This document shows positions 24,249 to 31,359 of a stretch of 48,725 nt of DNA, piece after piece (position 1 is the first letter of the stretch; each line of letters starts with the position of its first letter). Below the pieces are notes generated by a model. That model was not told the DNA's origin, made no database searches, and worked only from the letters and a program-made list of their open reading frames with translations. Source of the DNA: Candidatus Rubneribacter avistercoris (GTDB lineage: Bacteria; Actinomycetota; Coriobacteriia; Coriobacteriales; Eggerthellaceae); NCBI GenBank assembly GCA_019115845.1, contig DXCU01000073.1, positions 1 to 48,725 on the forward strand. Reading direction: 5' to 3'. Made by a program: the position numbers and the translations under genes.

Positions 24249-24719
24249 CTACTTGTGATACGGCTCGCCGCGCGAGATCTTCTGGGCGCGGTACAACTGC
24301 TCCAGCAGCACGACGCGCGCCAGATTGTGCGGCAGCGTGATGGGACCGAACGAAAGCGTTTCGTCGGCACGGGCGCGCACGGCATCGCTCACGCCGTCCG
24401 AACCCCCTATCACGAACGCCAGATCGCTCTCCCCGCCAAGCGCCAGGGCGTCGATTCGCCGCGAAAGGCCCACACTCGAACGCTCCGTGCCCTCGATGGC
24501 CAGCAGCACCGCATGCGCCGCGCCGGGAAGCGCGCCGAGGATGGCGGCCCCCTCCTTCTCGCGCGCCGCCTCCGTTCCGCCGGCGCGGGCCGGGTCCACG
24601 TCGGGAACCTCGCGCACGATCGTCTTCGCGTACGGCTGCAGGCGCTTCACGTACTCGGCGCACGCATCAGCCCAGAACCGCTCCTTCAGCTTTCCCACCG
24701 CAATGACCGTGAACCTCAC
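24249..24719 (-). CDS. rlmH: 23S rRNA (pseudouridine-1915-N3)-methyltransferase
   Basis: This 156-residue SPOUT-class methyltransferase modifies pseudouridine 1915 in helix 69 of 23S rRNA on assembled ribosomes. The SAM-binding knot is visible in LAFVIGGSDGVSDAVRARAD and LSFGPITLPHNLARVVLLEQ, ending with the diagnostic RGEPYHK. The start is GTG at 24719, behind AAGGAGGCGAAG, which removes a 77-codon unrelated extension. In many bacteria rlmH lies near the replication origin, which agrees with the surrounding parS cluster. It is divergent from the L,D-transpeptidase gene. Confidence 0.96.
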   Translation of the reverse strand: MRFTVIAVGKLKERFWADACAEYVKRLQPYAKTIVREVPDVDPARAGGTEAAREKEGAAILGALPGAAHAVLLAIEGTERSSVGLSRRIDALALGGESDLAFVIGGSDGVSDAVRARADETLSFGPITLPHNLARVVLLEQLYRAQKISRGEPYHK

Positions 24720-24763
24720 CTTCGCCTCCTTTTCAAGCAGATTGTACCCCGCCGCCCCAGCCC

Positions 24764-24801
24764 GATTGTCGGTTTCTTTCGTGATTGTCGGTTTCTTTCG
24801 T
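24764..24801. repeat. Tandem 19 bp direct repeat between rlmH and the transpeptidase gene
   Basis: GATTGTCGGTTTCTTTCGT occurs twice with no gap (24764-24782, 24783-24801). It lies in the divergent intergenic region, about 40 bp before a TATACT -10-like element of the plus-strand gene (24842-24847), so it may be an operator. Confidence 0.65.
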
Positions 24802-24841
24802 AAAGGCGGTTGATTTCTCGTGCGCGCCCCGCGTCTCGTCC

Positions 24842-24847
24842 TATACT
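24842..24847 (+). promoter_or_regulatory. -10-like element of the L,D-transpeptidase gene
   Basis: TATACT lies 40 bp before the ATG at 24887. The -35 region is GC-rich and unconvincing, and the tandem 19 bp repeat lies just upstream. Confidence 0.4.
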
Positions 24848-24886
24848 GGACGCCTGAACATACCTCAAACGCACAAGGACACGCGC

Positions 24887-26347
24887 ATGAACAACTACCA
24901 ACACGCTCCGCGCGGCTACCATGTGGGCCATCGCCGCGCCAACCCCGCAAAAGTCGTCGGCATTATGATGGGATGCCTTGTCGCGTTGGCGCTGGTTGTG
25001 TACGCGGGCGTCGCATTCTACTTCTCGGGGCGCTTCATGCCCAACACCACGGCCGGCGGCGTGAGCCTGTCGCTCATGTCCGCGAACGACGCCGAGAAAG
25101 CCCTCCAAAGCAAGCTGGACAACTACACGCTCTCCATCAGCGGCCAAGGGCTTGACCTTCAGCTGACCGCCGCCGACGCGGGCCTTGCCGTGAACACGTC
25201 CTCCCTGATCAAGGACATGCTCAACGACGTCAACCCGTGGCTTTGGCCGTTCCAGATAGCCGCGCAGCACGACGAGTCGGCCAAGCTGGTGGCCGCCGCC
25301 AGCGGAACGAACCTGGCCAACGCCGTCACCGCCGCTGTGGAGGAGTTCAACGCCTCGGCCACCCCGGCCGCAAACGCCACCATCTCCTACAACGCCACCA
25401 CGCGGCAGTTCGACATCATCCCCGAATCCGTGGGCACCGCCCTGGACGTGCAAGCCGTGGTGGACATGGCGGAGCAGGCGCTTTCCACCCTCTCGCACCG
25501 CGTGTCCGTGACGGCCGAGCAGCTGCAGCAGCCCACGATCTTCTCCACCGATCCGCGCTTGAACGCGGCCATCGAAACCGCCAACACCATGACGAAGGCC
25601 AACGTCACCCTCACCATGGGCGACCGCCCCCTCGTCGAGGTGGGAGCCGACCTCATTGCCGAATGGATCACGATAGACGGGGAGGCCAACGCGGCGCTTG
25701 GCGACGACGCTCTGAACGCCTGGGCCGCCGAAGTGGCCGAAGAGTACGGCACCGTGGGCGCCACGCGCAGCTACGCGCGCCCCGACGGCAAGCAGATCAC
25801 CGTGCAGGGAGGCGTGTACGGTTGGGAGATAGACGGCGCGGCGCTGGCTGCGGCCGTGAAGGACGCCGTGGCCGCCGGGGGCGTCCAGAGCCTGGCCGTG
25901 CCCACCGTCACGTACGGCGACGCCTACAACGGGCCGGGCGCGGCGGACTGGGGACCGCGCTACCTGGACATCGACCTGGCCGAACAGCACGCGCGCTTCT
26001 ACGACGAAAGCGGTGCGCTCGTGTGGGAGTCCGACATTGTGTCGGGCATGCCCGACGGCGAGCACGACACCCCCTCCGGCGTGTACTGGATGAACCAGAA
26101 GGAAAGCCCCTCCACGCTCAACGGCTACAGCGGGGACACGAAGATCTACGAAACGGTGGTGCAGTACTGGATGCCGTTCGTCGGCGGGGCCATCGGCCTG
26201 CACGACGCCGACTGGCAGGCCGCGTTCGGCGGCACGCGCTACGCCGACGGCTACGGCAGCCACGGCTGCGTGAACCTGCCGCCCGCCAAAGCCGCCGAGC
26301 TCTACAACATCGTCCAAGGCGGCGACGTGGTGGTGTGCCACTGGTAG
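24887..26347 (+). CDS. L,D-transpeptidase (YkuD) with N-terminal membrane anchor
   Basis: The protein has 486 residues. A short cytoplasmic N-terminus is followed by one membrane helix (about residues 25-46, GIMMGCLVALALVVYAGVAF), an extracytoplasmic region with a peptidoglycan-binding-like repeat (about 55-330), and the YkuD catalytic domain at ~345-486. The active site SHGCVN is at the end, with the upstream catalytic histidine in IGLHDADW. Such enzymes make 3-3 cross-links in peptidoglycan or attach proteins to it. ATG at 24887 is preceded by ACAAGGACA. It is monocistronic, with a strong hairpin at 26360-26396. Confidence 0.93.
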   Translation: MNNYQHAPRGYHVGHRRANPAKVVGIMMGCLVALALVVYAGVAFYFSGRFMPNTTAGGVSLSLMSANDAEKALQSKLDNYTLSISGQGLDLQLTAADAGLAVNTSSLIKDMLNDVNPWLWPFQIAAQHDESAKLVAAASGTNLANAVTAAVEEFNASATPAANATISYNATTRQFDIIPESVGTALDVQAVVDMAEQALSTLSHRVSVTAEQLQQPTIFSTDPRLNAAIETANTMTKANVTLTMGDRPLVEVGADLIAEWITIDGEANAALGDDALNAWAAEVAEEYGTVGATRSYARPDGKQITVQGGVYGWEIDGAALAAAVKDAVAAGGVQSLAVPTVTYGDAYNGPGAADWGPRYLDIDLAEQHARFYDESGALVWESDIVSGMPDGEHDTPSGVYWMNQKESPSTLNGYSGDTKIYETVVQYWMPFVGGAIGLHDADWQAAFGGTRYADGYGSHGCVNLPPAKAAELYNIVQGGDVVVCHW

Positions 26348-26359
26348 AAAGCTGCGAAA

Positions 26360-26396
26360 CGACGCGAAAGGGCCGGGCGGCGGGCCTTTCGCGTCG
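26360..26396 (+). terminator. Terminator hairpin of the L,D-transpeptidase gene
   Basis: CGACGCGAAAGG pairs with CCTTTCGCGTCG around a GC-rich loop, 13 bp after the stop. No T-run follows. Confidence 0.6.
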
Positions 26397-26520
26397 CCTC
26401 GTGTCGCCTCGTGTCGCCTCGCCTCGCGTCGTTTCGCGTCGTTTCGCATCGCCTCGCGTCGTTTCGCTTCGTTTCGCTTCGTTTCGCATCGTGTCGTTTC
26501 GCGTCGCGTCGCTTCGCTGT
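26386..26520. repeat. Degenerate short tandem array of TCG-containing pentamers
   Basis: About 135 bp consists of variants of the words CGTTTCG, CGTCG and CCTCG in near-regular 5 bp steps. There is no coding potential. It leads from the terminator to the paired parS sites 6 and 7. Confidence 0.7.
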
Positions 26521-26553
26521 TCCCGCCATCCAGCCACCCTCCGTTGCCACGAG

Positions 26554-26569
26554 TGTTTCACGTGAAACA
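26554..26569. other. parS site 6
   Basis: A perfect parS lies within a 28 bp perfect palindrome (CACGAG/CTCGTG flanks), 36 bp from site 7. Confidence 0.9.
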
Positions 26570-26589
26570 CTCGTGCGCTTTCTGTTGGA

Positions 26590-26605
26590 TGTTTCACGTG
26601 AAACA
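26590..26605. other. parS site 7
   Basis: A perfect parS lies within a 26 bp perfect palindrome (TTGGA/TCCAA flanks). The following ~270 bp (26606-26875) are GC-rich spacer with no gene seen. Confidence 0.9.
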
Positions 26606-26875
26606 TCCAAGTCCTCCGTGCGAACACGGATGTGCGGCGCACTGGCAGCGCACCGCCCGCTCCGCGCCCCCAGCGCGCCGCCCGCCGCAGCGATGCACCG
26701 CAACCGCCGCACCCGGCCCGCCCTCGGTGCCCGCATTTCGCCACCGCTCGCCGCAGCCGCCGCGCACCTGGCCGCGCCGCAACCGTCCTGTCCCGGCGCT
26801 CGCCTCCGTTGCGTCCTCGGCACCCGCCTCCCGCCGCCCGCCGCAGCGGCCGATGACCGCCCGTCAAAACGCCCG

Positions 26876-26904
26876 TTCCCAAAGCGGCGGCTTCCTGTTA
26901 CAAT
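26876..26904 (+). promoter_or_regulatory. Promoter of the glycine-riboswitch transcript
   Basis: TTCCCA (26876-26881) is followed after 17 bp by TACAAT (26899-26904), preceded by TG in the extended position. Transcription would start near 26911, about 100 nt before the aptamer. Confidence 0.55.
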
Positions 26905-27009
26905 GGCGCCCTAAGCGACCCCCGTCGAACCGTTCTGAATCGGATGCGACGCACGGCGAGCAATGCGCAACACGCAACGCGCAGCCGCACGCACGAGACA
27001 GAGCGGGTA

Positions 27010-27129
27010 GGGGCCTCTGGAGAATCCCGCGCAACGCGCCATACGCAGCGGACGCGGGTGCCGAAGGGGCAAGGCGCGCCGCAGCACAAAGCCGCAGCGT
27101 CGCCGAAACTCTCAGGCAAAAGGACAGAG
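27010..27129 (+). promoter_or_regulatory. Glycine riboswitch (single aptamer)
   Basis: The conserved glycine-aptamer words appear in order: CTCTGGAGAAT, GTGCCGAAGGGGCAAG and GCCGAAACTCTCAGGCAAAA with GGACAGAG. Only one full set is visible, so this is a singlet and not the common tandem form. It is followed by a ~235 nt leader with hairpins (e.g. CCCCG-CACGA-CGGGG near 27210) and then a Na+:alanine/glycine symporter, a well-known target of this riboswitch. The sign of the response cannot be read from the sequence. Confidence 0.9.
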
Positions 27130-27364
27130 CCGAAGCATCCGCTTCTCGCACGCCCGCACGTTCGTGCCCGCGAGCACTCGCTCTTTCCCCACCTCCTTTC
27201 GGCCCCGCACGACGGGGACCGCGCAACGCATGACGATGCCGCGCAGCCACACGGCGGCGGTCGTCGCATGCAACGCACGGCTTCGCCATCCGCCGCATGG
27301 CAAGACGAAGCGCATGGCGGATCGCACCGTTTGGCAGCAGGCACGACAAAGGAGGAAACGCGCA

Positions 27365-28891
27365 ATGGAAGGGTTCTTCGGCGCCATCAACGACGCCCTC
27401 GACGCAATCGACAGCTTCATCTGGGGGCCGCCCCTTATGGTGCTCATCCTGTTCGGAGGCGCACTGCTCACCATACGGCTGCGCGGCCTGCAATTCCGCC
27501 AGCTGCCGCGCGCGCTGCGCTACATGGCGAAGAACGAGACCGGCGGCGAGGGCGAAGTGACCAGCTTCGGCGCGTTGTGCACCGCGCTGTCAGCCACCAT
27601 CGGCACGGGCAACATCGTGGGCGTGGCCACGGCCATCGTCACGGGCGGTCCGGGCGCCATGTTCTGGATGTGGCTGGCCGCGCTGTTCGGCATGGCGACG
27701 AAGTTCTCCGAGGGCCTGCTGGCCGTGAAGTACCGCAGCATCGACAAGAAGACCGGGCACGTGCTGGGCGGCCCGTTCTACTACATCGAGCGCGGCATGG
27801 GACGCAAGTGGCGCTGGCTGGCGAAGGTGTTCGCGTTCTTCGGCATGTGCGTGGGCTTGTTCGGCATCGGGACGTTCACGCAGGTGAACTCCATTTCCAC
27901 GGCCATCACCGACTTCTTCGACCCCAACAAGAGCGCCACGGTGAGCATCTTGGGGATGGACTACTCCATTGCCACCGTCATCGGGTCGCTTGTGCTGGCC
28001 GTGCTGGTGGGGCTGGTGGTCATCGGCGGACTCAAGCGCATCGCGAAGGTGTCCGAGCGCGTGATCCCCGCGATGGTGGTGCTGTACGTGGGCTTCTCGC
28101 TCATCTTGGTGTTCACGAACCTGGACAAGATCCCCGGTGCGTTCGTGGTCATCTTCGAAAGTGCGTTTGGACTGCAGGCGTTCGGCGGCGGCATGCTGGG
28201 GGCCATCCTCATAGCCATGCAGATGGGCATCGCGCGCGGCATCTTCTCCAACGAGGCTGGTCTGGGGTCGGCGCCCATCGCTGCGGCGGCCGCGCAGACG
28301 AAGGAGCCGGTGCGCCAGGGCCTGGTGTCTATGACCGGCACGTTTTTGGACACTATCATCGTGTGCTCGATGACGGGGTTGGCGCTGGTCATGACTGGCG
28401 CGTACCAGATCCCCGGCCTTGAGGGTGCCGCTGTGACCACCGCCGCGTTCCAGGCGGGCCTGCCGTTCATTCCCGGCGAGGTGGTGTCGTTTGTGCTGAT
28501 GGCGTGCCTGGTGCTGTTCGGGTTCACCACCATCCTCGGATGGGATTACTACGGCGAGCGCTGCCTGGAGTACTTCAGCAACGGTTCGATGAAGGCCGTG
28601 AAGGTGTACCGGTGGCTCTACATTGCCGCCGTGTTCATTGGCCCGTACATGACCGTTGCTGCGGTGTGGACCATCGCCGACATCTTCAACGGCCTGATGG
28701 CGCTGCCGAACATGATTGCGCTGGTGGCGTTGTCGGGCGTGGTGGCAAAGGAGACGCGCGACTACTTCGAGCGCCTGCGCGCCGCCGGCGACGAGGAGCA
28801 CATGGCGCCGCATCGCCCTGAGAACTGGGACGTGCCGCCCCTCGACCCGCTCAACGCCCCCGACGACGAGCTGGCCGGAGCGCGCGGGTAA
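27365..28891 (+). CDS. Alanine/glycine:cation symporter (AGCS family)
   Basis: This 508-residue inner-membrane carrier imports small neutral amino acids with Na+. AGCS signatures are seen: the N-terminal WGPPLMVLILFGGALLTIRL, the loop GGEGEVTSFGALCTALSATI with GTGNIVGVATA, GGPGAMFWMWLAALFGMATK, and IFSNEAGLGSAPIAAAAAQT. About 11 membrane segments are predicted and length is normal. ATG at 27365 has a strong AAAGGAGGAAACG ribosome site, and the in-frame upstream extension overlaps the riboswitch leader and is rejected. Regulation by the upstream glycine riboswitch suggests glycine (and alanine) as substrate. Confidence 0.95.
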   Translation: MEGFFGAINDALDAIDSFIWGPPLMVLILFGGALLTIRLRGLQFRQLPRALRYMAKNETGGEGEVTSFGALCTALSATIGTGNIVGVATAIVTGGPGAMFWMWLAALFGMATKFSEGLLAVKYRSIDKKTGHVLGGPFYYIERGMGRKWRWLAKVFAFFGMCVGLFGIGTFTQVNSISTAITDFFDPNKSATVSILGMDYSIATVIGSLVLAVLVGLVVIGGLKRIAKVSERVIPAMVVLYVGFSLILVFTNLDKIPGAFVVIFESAFGLQAFGGGMLGAILIAMQMGIARGIFSNEAGLGSAPIAAAAAQTKEPVRQGLVSMTGTFLDTIIVCSMTGLALVMTGAYQIPGLEGAAVTTAAFQAGLPFIPGEVVSFVLMACLVLFGFTTILGWDYYGERCLEYFSNGSMKAVKVYRWLYIAAVFIGPYMTVAAVWTIADIFNGLMALPNMIALVALSGVVAKETRDYFERLRAAGDEEHMAPHRPENWDVPPLDPLNAPDDELAGARG

Positions 28892-29013
28892 TCGCCGAAG
28901 CGCGGGCATCCTGCCGGTGATCGTCGGCAGACTACTGCGGGCGGTGGCTGCTGCGGGCGGTGACAGACTGCGCGGATGGTCCGCTGCAGGCGGTGGTCCG
29001 CAGGCGGTGGTCG

Positions 29014-29051
29014 CGATGCGGCGGACAGGGTTCAACCCGCCCGCCGCATCG
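29014..29051 (+). terminator. Terminator-like hairpin after the symporter gene
   Basis: Perfect 11 bp arms CGATGCGGCGG / CCGCCGCATCG enclose an inner GGGTT/AACCC stem, ~120 bp past the stop. Only CCTTTCT follows. Confidence 0.5.
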
Positions 29052-29398
29052 CCTTTCTGGGACCGATTCGAAACGCCGCCGGGCTTCCGGCAGACCGGCG
29101 ACAGTTTCCAGCAATCTCCAGCGGGCCAACGGCGAGCTCCCGGCAGGCCAGCAGCAGACCTCTGGCGGCGTTACAGTAAGAAATCCGGAAATTTCCGAAA
29201 ATCTTACCGTTAGCGCGGAAACAGGGTAGCGCGGAGCGCGGAAGGGGAAACAACCAGTGCGCACCAGTGCGCGTGCCGCATCAACGCGGCACGCAAGGCA
29301 CGGAAAAGGAAGCGACCTGTGTGCAAATTGCGTCGCTGCACCCGAGACGCGGTGCACCTGACGCAGCGGCGCACTCGGTTGCGCGCAAGGCCGCCGCG
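29052..29398. other. Spacer with several palindromes
   Basis: No gene was found. An AT-rich 32 bp palindrome at 29176-29207 has GTAAGA/TCTTAC outer arms and a perfect CGGAAATTTCCG centre, and could be a protein-binding site. A hairpin CGTGCCGC/GCGGCACG lies at about 29272-29293, and GTGCGC(A)CCAGTGCGC is a short direct repeat before it. Confidence 0.45.
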
Positions 29399-29403
29399 CA
29401 TGG

Positions 29404-29409
29404 TATGAT
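29404..29409 (+). promoter_or_regulatory. Extended -10 promoter of toxin cassette, copy 1
   Basis: TGGTATGATG is conserved in all three cassettes at the left edge of the homology. Transcription would start near 29416 with a ~44 nt leader. Confidence 0.65.
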
Positions 29410-29459
29410 GACCCCGGTGCTTCGCCGCATCCGGGCAGCCCCGAGAGGGGGTGCCGCCC

Positions 29460-29543
29460 ATGGACACGCAGACCGTTTTGGCGCTTTGCGCCATTTTCTC
29501 CGTGGTTCTGGGAATCGTCGGCATAAGCCAGCGCCGCAAGTAG
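29460..29543 (+). CDS. 27-residue membrane peptide, probable type I toxin, copy 1
   Basis: The peptide starts MDTQTVLALCAIF, has a single hydrophobic helix through VVLGIVGI and ends SQRRK. It resembles the short holin-like/TxpA-type I toxins of Firmicutes in length, the M-x-T-x-x-x-L-x-L opening and the basic tail, but I cannot name a family. GAGAGGGGG is the ribosome site, 8 bp before ATG. Against copies 2 and 3 (identical to each other) it differs at seven nucleotides, all synonymous third positions, which is strong evidence of translation and selection on the peptide. The stop is followed by a bidirectional terminator and a convergent antisense RNA. Confidence 0.8.
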   Translation: MDTQTVLALCAIFSVVLGIVGISQRRK

Positions 29544-29599
29544 CGGACGCGTCGGCAACGCCGGCAGGAAGGAGGTGGCGAACAGCAGCGTAGGAAAGG

Positions 29600-29677
29600 G
29601 AAAAACCCCGCTGGCTTTGACCGGCTGCGGGGTTTAATCCGAACACGATGCTGCCCGGTTCGGCGGGGCACCGCTTG
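29600..29677 (-). ncRNA. Antisense RNA of toxin cassette, copy 1
   Basis: On the minus strand an extended -10 (TGCTATCAT, hexamer at 29689-29684) would start an RNA near 29677. It runs ~78 nt and ends at the hairpin 29635-29603 followed by five T. It overlaps the 3' end of the toxin mRNA, as type I antitoxin RNAs do. There is no ORF. Confidence 0.65.
29603..29635. terminator. Bidirectional terminator, cassette copy 1
   Basis: AAACCCCGC pairs with GCGGGGTTT around a 15 nt loop. T-runs follow on both strands, longer on the minus strand. Confidence 0.8.
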
Positions 29678-29775
29678 ATTTGCATGATAGCACACGATGC
29701 GCAGGTGTGCCAGAGGCAATGTCGCGTCGTGGCTGCATAATAATGATACAATTAGTTGTATATACCGTGACAGAA

Positions 29776-29836
29776 GTGACAGAAGGACGGGGATAACGTC
29801 ACCAGCGCGAGCGCGTGACAGAAGGATAACGTCACC
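29776..29836. repeat. Duplicated GTGACAGAAGGA...ATAACGTCAC unit
   Basis: The unit occurs at 29776-29803 and 29815-29836. Each is bounded by GTGAC and GTCAC (an inverted pair) and shares GATAACGTCACC. It lies in a gene-free stretch. Upstream, 29690-29764 is conserved with cassette copy 3 and contains TGATACAAT, another extended -10-like word. Confidence 0.55.
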
Positions 29837-29884
29837 CACCTGGGCCGTCCGTCATCGCGAGACGAACCTGGGAGACTTCGTGGC

Positions 29885-29908
29885 CCTCTCTGTCAAACCA
29901 CCGTTGAC
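29885..29908. repeat. 24 bp terminal inverted repeat, left copy
   Basis: It begins CCTCTCTGTCAAACCACCG. Its reverse complement occurs at 31871-31894 with 23 of 24 bases identical, so the two bracket a 2.0 kb segment containing the 5'-nucleotidase remnant and toxin cassette copy 2. Confidence 0.7.
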
Positions 29909-29939
29909 ACGGGCCCCTCCGGAGGCGGTTCGGCGAGGG

Positions 29940-30112
29940 GTTGCCTGCGAGCTGGTCACAAACAGCGCCCTGTGGCACGCGCGGGGCCGGTTTTCCGCCC
30001 TCCGGCCCCTCCGCGCCTGGAGAAACCCCAGGTCGCCGGAATCGCGCGGCCCGCCGATGCGCCGAATCGGCCGCCCGGCGTGCCACAGGGCGCGGTTTGT
30101 GGCCAGCTCGCG
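29940..30112. repeat. Long palindromic intergenic element, copy 2
   Basis: It is homologous to 7416-7596. The left arm GCGAGCTGGTCACAAACAGC continues GCCCTGTGGCA; the right arm (30080-30112) is its reverse complement with two mismatches. The interior shares CTGGAGAAACCCCAGGTCGC with copy 1. It lies ~125 bp before the 5'-nucleotidase remnant. Confidence 0.75.
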
Positions 30113-30239
30113 GAAGCGCCCCCGTTGAACCGGGGTCGGCGCGGGCCGGCCCGCCGCGCAGGGCCCTCCCCGCCTGACGGGTAGGGTTTTGCCCGGCGAA
30201 CCGGCCTGGCCTATGTCAATCCTGGTTTAACAGGGAGTC

Positions 30240-31055
30240 GTGGCCGACGCATACCGAGCGCTGGCCTGGCATAACGGCGTCATGGCCGACATGGCGTTTG
30301 CGAACGGAGGCGGCATCCGATCCAGCATTGAAGCGGGCGAGCCCACCTACGGCGACGTCATCAGCGTGCAGCCGTTCAACAACCAGCTGTGCTACGTGGA
30401 AACGCTGGACCAAAACATCCTGGACGCGCTTGAGATGAGCGTGCGCAACCTACCCGAGGCAAGCGGCGGGTTCCAGCAGGTGGCGGGCCTGTCGTTTACC
30501 GCGCGCACCGATCTTCCCTCGCCCGTGCAGTTGGAAAACGGCGTGTTCGCCGGCATAGAGGGCGAACGTCGTGTGCGCAACGCGCAGGTGGACGGGCAGC
30601 CGCTTGATGCGGCACGGCGCTACTAGGTGGTATCGACCCAGTACATGTTGGTTGAGGGCGGTGACGGCATGACCATGTTCCAAGGCGACGAAGCCGTGCT
30701 GCTTGACTTGGACAACGCCGCGCTCATCGAGCACCTACGGTACGACCTCGGCGGCGTCATCGGCAGCGAGTACGCCGACCCGAACGGCCAGGGGCGCATC
30801 CGCCTACTGGATGGTCCGTAGAGGGAACCCGACAAGAGTGAAGATGAAACACCCGCTAGCGGCAACCCGACGCCAGAGAAACCTGCAGATATGCCGAAGC
30901 CAAGCGAGGACGCACAACCTACAGCCGCCAAACCTCTTGCTTCCACCGGTGACCCCGCAGCACCCTTCGTTGTTGGTGCAGTCGGCGTCGCCACGACGGC
31001 TACCGTTGCCACAGTGGCAGCCGCTACAACAGCAGCCGCAGACACTGCAGAATAG
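30240..31055 (+). pseudogene. Remnant of a cell-wall-anchored 5'-nucleotidase with two in-frame TAG codons
   Basis: The frame starts inside the C-terminal substrate-binding domain of the 5'-nucleotidase/UDP-sugar hydrolase family (MAFANGGGIRSSIEAGEPTY, GDVISVQPFNNQ). It continues through a TAG at 30624 into VVSTQYMLVEGGDGMTMF, through a second TAG at 30819, and then into a Pro/Glu-rich linker and LASTGD plus a hydrophobic tail, a sortase-signal-like ending, to a final TAG at 31053. All three parts are in one frame. The metallophosphatase domain that carries the catalytic metals is absent upstream, where a TAA lies in frame just before 30240. The parts look like one decayed gene. Confidence 0.75.
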
Positions 31056-31073
31056 GCAACCACCCACGCATGG

Positions 31074-31079
31074 TATGAT
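31074..31079 (+). promoter_or_regulatory. Extended -10 promoter of toxin cassette, copy 2
   Basis: TGGTATGATG is identical to that of copy 1 and lies 19 bp past the last stop of the nucleotidase remnant. Confidence 0.65.
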
Positions 31080-31129
31080 GACCTCGGTGCTTCGTCGCAT
31101 CCGGGCAGCCCTGAGAGGGGATGCCAGCC

Positions 31130-31213
31130 ATGGACACGCAGACTGTTTTGGCGCTTTGCGCGATATTCTCTGTAGTTCTTGGTATCGTCGGCATAAGCCA
31201 GCGCCGCAAGTAG
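31130..31213 (+). CDS. 27-residue membrane peptide, probable type I toxin, copy 2
   Basis: The DNA is identical to copy 3 and encodes the same protein as copy 1 (MDTQTVLAL...GISQRRK). The ribosome site is GAGAGGGG. An in-frame ATG nine bases upstream (31121) is too close to it to be preferred and is GTG in the other copies. The cassette is cut shorter on the right than copies 1 and 3: homology stops soon after the antisense promoter. Confidence 0.8.
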   Translation: MDTQTVLALCAIFSVVLGIVGISQRRK

Positions 31214-31269
31214 CGGACGCGTCGGCAATGCCGGCAGGAAGGAGGTGGCGAACAGCAGCGTAGGAAAGG

Positions 31270-31346
31270 GAAAACCCCGCTGACTTTGACGGACGGCGGG
31301 GTTTAAACAACCCACGATGCTGCCCGGTTCGGCGGGGCACCGCTTG
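31270..31346 (-). ncRNA. Antisense RNA of toxin cassette, copy 2 (weakened promoter)
   Basis: It has the same layout as copies 1 and 3, but the -10 is TACCAT instead of TATCAT (31358-31353) and the upstream half of the promoter is replaced by unrelated sequence. Expression may be reduced or lost. Confidence 0.5.
31272..31304. terminator. Bidirectional terminator, cassette copy 2
   Basis: AAACCCCGC and GCGGGGTTT form the stem, as in the other cassettes. Confidence 0.75.
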
Positions 31347-31359
31347 ATTTGCATGGTAC

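Noticed and set aside
27164..27364. Upstream in-frame start for the symporter
   Set aside because: The 67-codon extension lies in the riboswitch leader and is Arg/His-rich. The strong AAAGGAGG site fixes the start at 27365.
29577..29637. 20-codon GTG ORF after the AAGGAGGTG motif in toxin cassette 1
   Set aside because: The ribosome site overlaps the start codon, and the frame closes after four codons in copy 3, so it is not conserved.
30240..31055. Pyrrolysine or other amber recoding in the nucleotidase
   Set aside because: It is kept as a finding but not accepted as the main reading. The catalytic domain is missing and a TAA precedes the frame, so pseudogene decay is more economical.
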